From contig OZ012701.1 of assembly GCA_963942565.1 (NCBI GenBank), positions 2,105,486 through 2,169,485 on the forward strand: DNA of 64,000 bases, given 5' to 3'. Position 1 is the first letter of the stretch, and each line of letters begins with the position of its first letter. This DNA is from Maea johnstoni. Lineage: Eukaryota; Annelida; Polychaeta; Spionida; Magelonidae. The position numbers and the translations under genes were made by a program. Of the stretch, positions 59,529 to 64,000 are shown one piece after another. Below the pieces are notes generated by a model. The model made no database searches and had not been told where the DNA came from. It was given only the letters and a program-made list of their open reading frames with translations.

Positions 59529-59825
59529 TCAGGGCAGCCATAAACATATAAATTCATCAAAATAAGGCATGATATCATTAAATAATGTCATGGAAATTAT
59601 AAGGAGATGAAAAAATTCAATTATACGCTTGAGATTGAGATTTTAAAAAAATTCCACACTAAAAGATTTGGGTGTTCTTAGGGGTACTTTTAAAGGGTTT
59701 GGGTGTCCAAAAAGGCACCCAGACGCCCTGCTGGCTAAGACCATGCCTGTTAGCCTAGTGGTCTAAGGTGTTGCCATGGACAGCTCGCTGTCTCTCACTA
59801 CTGAGGGCCTGCACTGATAGGCAAT
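59529..59825. mobile_element. TTAGCCAG-family MITE inserted in the last array unit
   Basis: The MITE runs from GGGCAGCCATAAACATATAA to GCCCTGCTGGCTAAGACC (about 59744). It splits the array, because one more diverged unit (GCCTAGTGGTCTAAGGTGTT, ending GAGGGCCTGCACTGATAG) follows at 59750-59820. The MITE is therefore younger than the array. Confidence 0.75.
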
Positions 59826-60159
59826 CGGAAAAACAAAAAACAAAATGTGTTTGTCTTTTACAGAGAACCCCTTAATTTCAAGCCCTGACATGGCAGAAAA
59901 AATACATATGACAGCCTAGAAATCTAGGCTAAGCCAACCTCCAGAAATTCTAGCAGAACTCATTGGTTCTTTGCGACTCTGCTGGGCAGCAACCATATTG
60001 ATTAGCTGTGGGGTTTGTGCTTGCCGGGGCATTGTCAGAAAATAAAGAGATATTGATGTGGTATTATTTTTACAGTCGTTGGGGCGTAAACTGTGCGGGC
60101 TGCATGCAATTAGATATTCACAATAGGGGAAACCCACAGCCACACCCAGGTAGTGTGGT

Positions 60160-60535
60160 GTTAACCCATTCATGCTCAGAACTCACTTGGAAATTTACGT
60201 CTGGATCCATTAGATTTTTGATCATAACTTTGATATAAAGCAGAAATTGACAAAATATTTGAAGAAGAGTTGTAGGTTGTGTTTTGATGAACATTTCCCC
60301 TTCATATATTTTCAGAAATATGCTGTTTTGAAGGTGATTTCATCAAGATCAGTAGTTCTAGGAGTTACTGGCATGAACCTAGTTTTATCTGGATGTAGTG
60401 TTAGGATGAGTACTTGGAAGCTTGAGCTGTCCGTCAGTGGGGCCTCTCATGCGAGCGGTCGAGTCAAAGATTTGATCGCTCTGAAATTAAGCTAAACAGC
60501 TAAAACTCTCCTATTTCCACCAGATGTTATAAAAT
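60160..60535. mobile_element. TTAACCCATTCA-type repeat, older copy
   Basis: TTAACCCATTCATGCTCAGA, then TTTTGATGAACATTTCCCCT and ATTTTCAGAAATA parallel the shorter element at 60831-61019. The right end is unclear. The ORF at 60247 is fortuitous. Confidence 0.5.
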
Positions 60536-60830
60536 AAAACAGTTTTCTTAAGTCTCAATGTCAATTGCGCATTACGCCATGTTTTGGTATACCCATTCTC
60601 AATTGCGGCGGTACACCGTATGTGTGCCCGGCATGTACCAGCACATGCCGAGGCGCAATGTTGTTTCAAATCATTCACCGTAAGATCTTGTCAATGCGGT
60701 TGGAAAACTCGATATGGACTCGAGATCTGGTCGCTAGGTTTGGCGAGTGCTTGAGTTCATTTTTTGGGCAGATGGCACTCAAGGTCTGATAATTCGAACA
60801 TAATTTAAAGAAATGAGAAATATAGCTTAA

Positions 60831-61019
60831 CCCATTCATCTCTGGAGATCTTCTTGACAAGTGTTGTTAGGACCTTTTAAAAACTTTGAAATTAATCATA
60901 AATTCATGAAACATTTTGTTGTGGGTAGGATTTTGATCAACATTTCTCCTTCAAATATTTTCTAAAACTTCCTTTAAGGAAAGAGTCAGGTGGTTCTGGG
61001 CGCTACCGGCCTGAATAGG
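60831..61019. mobile_element. 189-bp MITE between TTAA sites
   Basis: TTAA at 60827-60830 and 61020-61023; ends CCCATTCATC and GGCCTGAATAGG are imperfect inverted repeats. piggyBac-like target use. The second TTAA is also the left site of the neighbouring MITE. Confidence 0.7.
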
Positions 61020-61023
61020 TTAA

Positions 61024-61210
61024 CCCTTGTGCTGCTGGTGGCTAATTTTGCCAATTGGAAATGATGAGGAAAAGCTGAAAAATGACACTGGTACATGAGT
61101 ACTCATCTGAGAGTACTAAGTGAGATCTTTATCTCATGAATACCAACATGACAGGGTTTAGATGGTTATCAAAAGATCTTTGCATCCTTATGCTTTGGAT
61201 TGCTAACATT
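61024..61210. mobile_element. TTAACCCT-type MITE
   Basis: CCCTTGTGCTGCTGGTGGCT through GGGTTTAGATGGTTATCAAA matches copies at 36091 and 48290. It stands back to back with the 60831 element, sharing one TTAA. Confidence 0.6.
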
Positions 61211-61389
61211 GCTAATTGTAAAAAGCAATGTTAGGAGCCCAATTCAGTCCAGTATGTGTACAACAAAGAAATTGACCAATCATCTGCTAGCATCCGAGTG
61301 GAGCTGATAATGATAGAATCTTGATACAATTTCTTTTTCCTATTCAACACCGATATCTGATATCATATGAAGTACCGGTAACAATCCCT

Positions 61390-62025
61390 ATTACTCAGGG
61401 TCTTAGCCAGGTTTTAGTGCAAAAATTTGTCTATTGAAAAAATTTGGGGTGTCCAAGGTTTTAAGGGGGACCAAAATGTATTCAGATTGCAACCATAAAC
61501 ATGTATAGATTTATCAAAATAGGTCATACTATCCTTATACTATGGCATGGAAATTATATGGAAATGAAAAAAATCAATTATATGGCATGGTCTTTTTTTA
61601 GTCAATATTTAGAAACAGGGTGTCCACATGGAGGTTTCATAGACTGTTGCGTGTCCAAAGTGTGGTACAAAGTACATACTACTGTAAACCCTTTATATTT
61701 ACATATTTTGCTTTTTTAAGGCCAGTAACTGCTTTGTGTGTCTTATAAAAGTGACACTACAGCTTCTACATCTTCTATTTTCTAAGAAAAGTCATCATCA
61801 GCAAATTCTGACATAAATTTATGGGTGTCCAAACTGTCAAAAAACAGTGTTCTGGGTGTCGAAATGACACGCTGGACGCATAGGTGGCTAAGCCCCTGTT
61901 ATATGGTTGAAATTGACATTTCAGAAAATGGCTCACAAAAATATTAAGTGTCCAGAGGTGTGATTTTTGAAGGTTTGGGTGTCCAAATGACACACAGGCG
62001 CCCTGCTGGCTAAGACTATGCTCTT
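61390..62025. mobile_element. Two or more TTAGCCAG-family MITE copies
   Basis: About 61397-61640 begins CAGGGTCTTAGCCAGGTTTT and contains GGGGTGTCCAAGGTTTTAAG. About 61800-62025 ends GGCGCCCTGCTGGCTAAGAC. Both have the gtgtccaaa(t/g)tgacac-type interior. A junction near 61640-61800 is too diverged to resolve. No genes. Confidence 0.55.
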
Positions 62026-62268
62026 ATAGCAAATACAGGCAACTCTGCTTAATACGGACATACATGTGTAATCCTGATTTTCGTCTAAACCATCAGATTA
62101 AAAGGTCCCGGTCCCTTCCTATACATATAATTCGTATACGCATAATCCAGATTTTGCCTAATCTGGACAGAAATTTAGGGTCCACATCAGTCCGGATTAA
62201 GCAGAGTTGCCTGTACTTTTATTACGATATTGATGCAATGATATATATCTTTTTTTCTCTCCTTGCAG

Positions 62269-62474
62269 GTGCGTGCATGAGTATAGTCTCCTCCTGTATC
62301 CTCCTCTGCAAAACCATTAGAGAACTCGCATATGACAATAAAAACATGTACCACAGGGGCAAGATCCCCATGTGTACTGACTCCATAAAACGTGCATCTA
62401 GTCAACTCGCCGAAGCTTTAAGTATATATCAAATACCACCAGAGACACCTAGTGGCAGTGTCACAAGTCGATGA
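62269..62474 (+). CDS. Talin rod domain-containing protein 1, exon 2
   Basis: The acceptor TTTCTCTCCTTGCAG joins the phase-1 donor of exon 1. It reads ACMSIVSSCILLCKTIRELA, then YDNKNMYHRGKIPMCTDSIK and RASSQLAEALSIYQ. This aligns with human [20 protein letters not shown] and the last helix SEGCTLLSQALRE. The final residues PPETPSGSVTSR and the stop at 62472-62474 are the first unit of the 60-bp array that follows, so the array has supplied the C-terminal tail. The tail is also variable between species, so loss of function is not implied. Confidence 0.92.
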
Positions 62475-63239
62475 ACTTGTATGGCATAATGTCTGCTGCT
62501 ATAAACATCTAGTGGCAGTGTCACAAGTCAAGAGACTTGTGATGTGTCCTATCTTTTACCAGAGACACCTAGTGGCAGTGTCACAAGTCAAGAAACTCAT
62601 GTTGTGTCCTGTCCTCTACCAGAGACACCTAGTGGCAGTGTCACAAGTGAAAAAATTCACATTATGCCCTTTCTTCTACTTCTACCAGTGACACCTTGTG
62701 GCAGTGTCACAAGTCAAGAAACTCACGTTGTGTCCTACCTTCTACAATATACACCTAGTGGCAGTGTCACAAATCGATAATCATGTTGTGTGCTTTCTTC
62801 TACCAGAGACACCTAGTGGCAGTGTCGCAAGCCAAGAAACTCACGTTGTGTCCTATCTTCTACAATATACACCTAGTGGCAGTGTCACAAATCGATAATC
62901 ATGTTGTGTGCTTTCTTCTACCAGAGACACCTAGTGGCAGTATCACAAGTTGATAAACTGACAAGGTGTCATATCTTCTACCAGAGACACCTAGTGGCAG
63001 TGACACTAGTCAAGAAAATCACAGTGCGTCCTTTTTTCTACCATAGACACCTAGTGGCAGTTTCAGAAGTCAAGAAACTCACGTTGTGACCTTTCTTCTA
63101 CCATAGACACCTAGTGGCAGTGTCACAAGTCAAAGAACTCACATGGCATTCTCTCTCTTACCAGAGACACCTAGTGGCAACGCCACAAGACGATAATTCA
63201 CATTGCATCATATATCTGCTACCCCAGAGACACCTAGTC
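62441..63239 (+). repeat. 60-bp minisatellite overlapping the TLNRD1 stop
   Basis: Units repeat AGAGACACCTAGTGGCAGTG then TCACAAGTCAAGAAACTCAC and a pyrimidine-rich CTATCTTCTACC with an exact 60-bp period at first (62441, 62501, 62561, 62621) and small indels later. About thirteen units. The first unit is inside the TLNRD1 coding exon. ORFs in the three frames are repeat translations. Confidence 0.95.
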
Positions 63240-63447
63240 ACAAAGAAGGAATTGGTTTTCTACGTCTAGGAAGAAACCGGGAATAAATTTCTTTCTCTTT
63301 ACGAACAGTTCCGAGGAATCTTTCAGTTTCAGAAGCACCATAGACAACCATGCCAACCTGCTTATAACGGGATCCAGCATAGGCTCGAGCCTGTGACCTC
63401 AGGCTTGTGAACCAGGCATCATAACTACCAGCTGAGACACGGCCACC
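63240..63447 (-). mobile_element. tRNA-derived SINE-like insert in the array
   Basis: Read on the minus strand, GTGTCTCAGCTGGTAGTTAT resembles a tRNA D-arm with box A (TGTCTCAGCTGG), followed after about 36 bp by GGCTCGAGCC, a box B-like element after GAGGTCACA. A unique tail of roughly 130 bp follows. Array units abut both sides. The 64-codon open frame here (ending RRRKPIPSL) is probably chance, though a captured exon cannot be ruled out. Confidence 0.5.
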
Positions 63448-63815
63448 TAATGGCAGATTCAGCCATACATTCTCCCAGAGACACCTAGTGGCAGATTCAT
63501 GCATAACTTCTACCAGAGACACCTAGTAGCAGATTCATGCATAACTTATACCAGAGACACCTAGTGGTAGATTCATGCATAACTTATACCAGAGACACCT
63601 AGTGGCGGATTTTGGCATACTTTCTAACCAGAGACACCTAGTGGCAGATTCATGCATAACTTATACCAGAGACACGTAGTTGCAGATTCATGCATAAATT
63701 TTGCAAGAGACACCTAGTGACAGGTTCAAGCATAACTTCTACCAGACACACCTAGTGGCAGATTCAGTCATACATTCTACCAGAGACACCTAGGGGCAGA
63801 TTCAGGCATAAACAC
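63448..63815 (+). repeat. Second segment of the CCTAGTGGCAG minisatellite
   Basis: Units of about 40-45 bp: CCAGAGACACCTAGTGGCAG then ATTCATGCATAACTTATA. The first half matches the 60-bp unit to the left but the second half differs (ATTCATGCAT versus GTCACAAGTC), so the unit was replaced or shortened across the SINE-like insert. About nine units. 63816-64000 shows AT-rich sequence with repeated AAATATTTCACAAATATTTC and no gene. Confidence 0.9.
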
Positions 63816-64000
63816 AGTCTAATAAATAACAATATTTTCTAAATGACACCATTACTAGATATGTTTCAATGAAACTTTGAACCAAACTTTGAGTTTTACA
63901 TTTCTCCTTTAAGTGTTTCTCAAATATTTCACAAATATTTCTCAAATATTTCACAAATATTTCATTATTCAATGAATTATGTCCCAAAGTTGTCAGGGTT

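Larger units (their letters stand above)
57092..62268 (+). other. TLNRD1 intron (5.2 kb), repeat-filled
   Basis: GTAAGT to TTTTTCTCTCCTTGCAG. As I recall, the human TLNRD1 coding region is one exon, so this intron is either ancestral and lost in vertebrates or gained here. It contains MITEs, a THAP-like fragment and the 67-bp tRNA-like array, listed separately. The stretch 59826-60160 shows nothing recognisable. Confidence 0.85.

Noticed and set aside
63238-63522. Minus-strand ORF ending RRRKPIPSL as a terminal exon of an unknown gene
   Set aside because: Its 5' part coincides with a tRNA-like sequence (boxes A and B) and both edges abut array units, so a SINE-type insert explains it better.

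Overview
The window is eukaryotic, animal and very repeat-rich. Two conserved host genes anchor it: a GA-binding protein subunit beta gene (GABPB, minus strand, about 39.5-52.9 kb) and a talin rod domain-containing protein 1 gene (TLNRD1, also called MESDC1, plus strand, about 56.3-62.5 kb). They lie head to head. Other contents are a TRIM-type RING/B-box/NHL gene, HECT-type E3 ligase exons, Penelope-like, I/Jockey-like and DIRS-like retroelements, many foldback MITEs and many minisatellites. The best guess is a lancelet (Branchiostoma), or otherwise a marine invertebrate deuterostome or lophotrochozoan. The lancelet guess leans on the exon-boundary minisatellites, a pattern I remember from amphioxus Adh.

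Layout. 1-1.83 kb: minisatellite with a higher-order period. 2.0-5.9 kb: two decayed fragments of multicopy invertebrate proteins, with a cluster of short palindromes between them. 6.0-7.1 kb: a foldback element and a LINE fragment. 7.1-10.1 kb: TRIM-NHL pseudogene with a duplicated 5' region. 10.8-12.2 kb: minus-strand Penelope-like fragment. 12.7-16.7 kb: plus-strand TatD-like ORF, an acidic ORF and Asn/Arg-rich ORFs. 18.5-20.05 kb: second TRIM 5' copy cut off by a GC-rich minisatellite. 21.1-30.9 kb: scattered exons (PWWP-like, acidic/Lys-rich, HECT) interrupted by a DIRS-like gag cluster and a 100-bp satellite. 33.2-35.7 kb: LINE with a nested DNA transposon. 36.6-37.1 kb: a second GC-rich minisatellite.

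37.8-52.9 kb is GABPB. Nine coding exons can be placed with consistent phases. One internal exon is missing, probably in the 200-N gap, and the C-terminus is not found. Three of its introns begin with tandem arrays whose unit is the end of the preceding exon plus its 5' splice site; this is the most striking signal in the window. 50.0-52.5 kb holds a 2.4-kb terminal-inverted-repeat element carrying ten copies of GTTACGGAGTCAC.

55.4-55.7 kb is a likely shared promoter region with ETS/GABP-type CCGGAAG sites. TLNRD1 follows with two coding exons and a 5.2-kb intron. That intron contains a 67-bp array carrying a tRNA-Leu-like box A. The last TLNRD1 codons run straight into a 60-bp minisatellite, which is itself interrupted by a tRNA-derived SINE-like insert. 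Exon calls rest on hand translation and splice-site inspection only.
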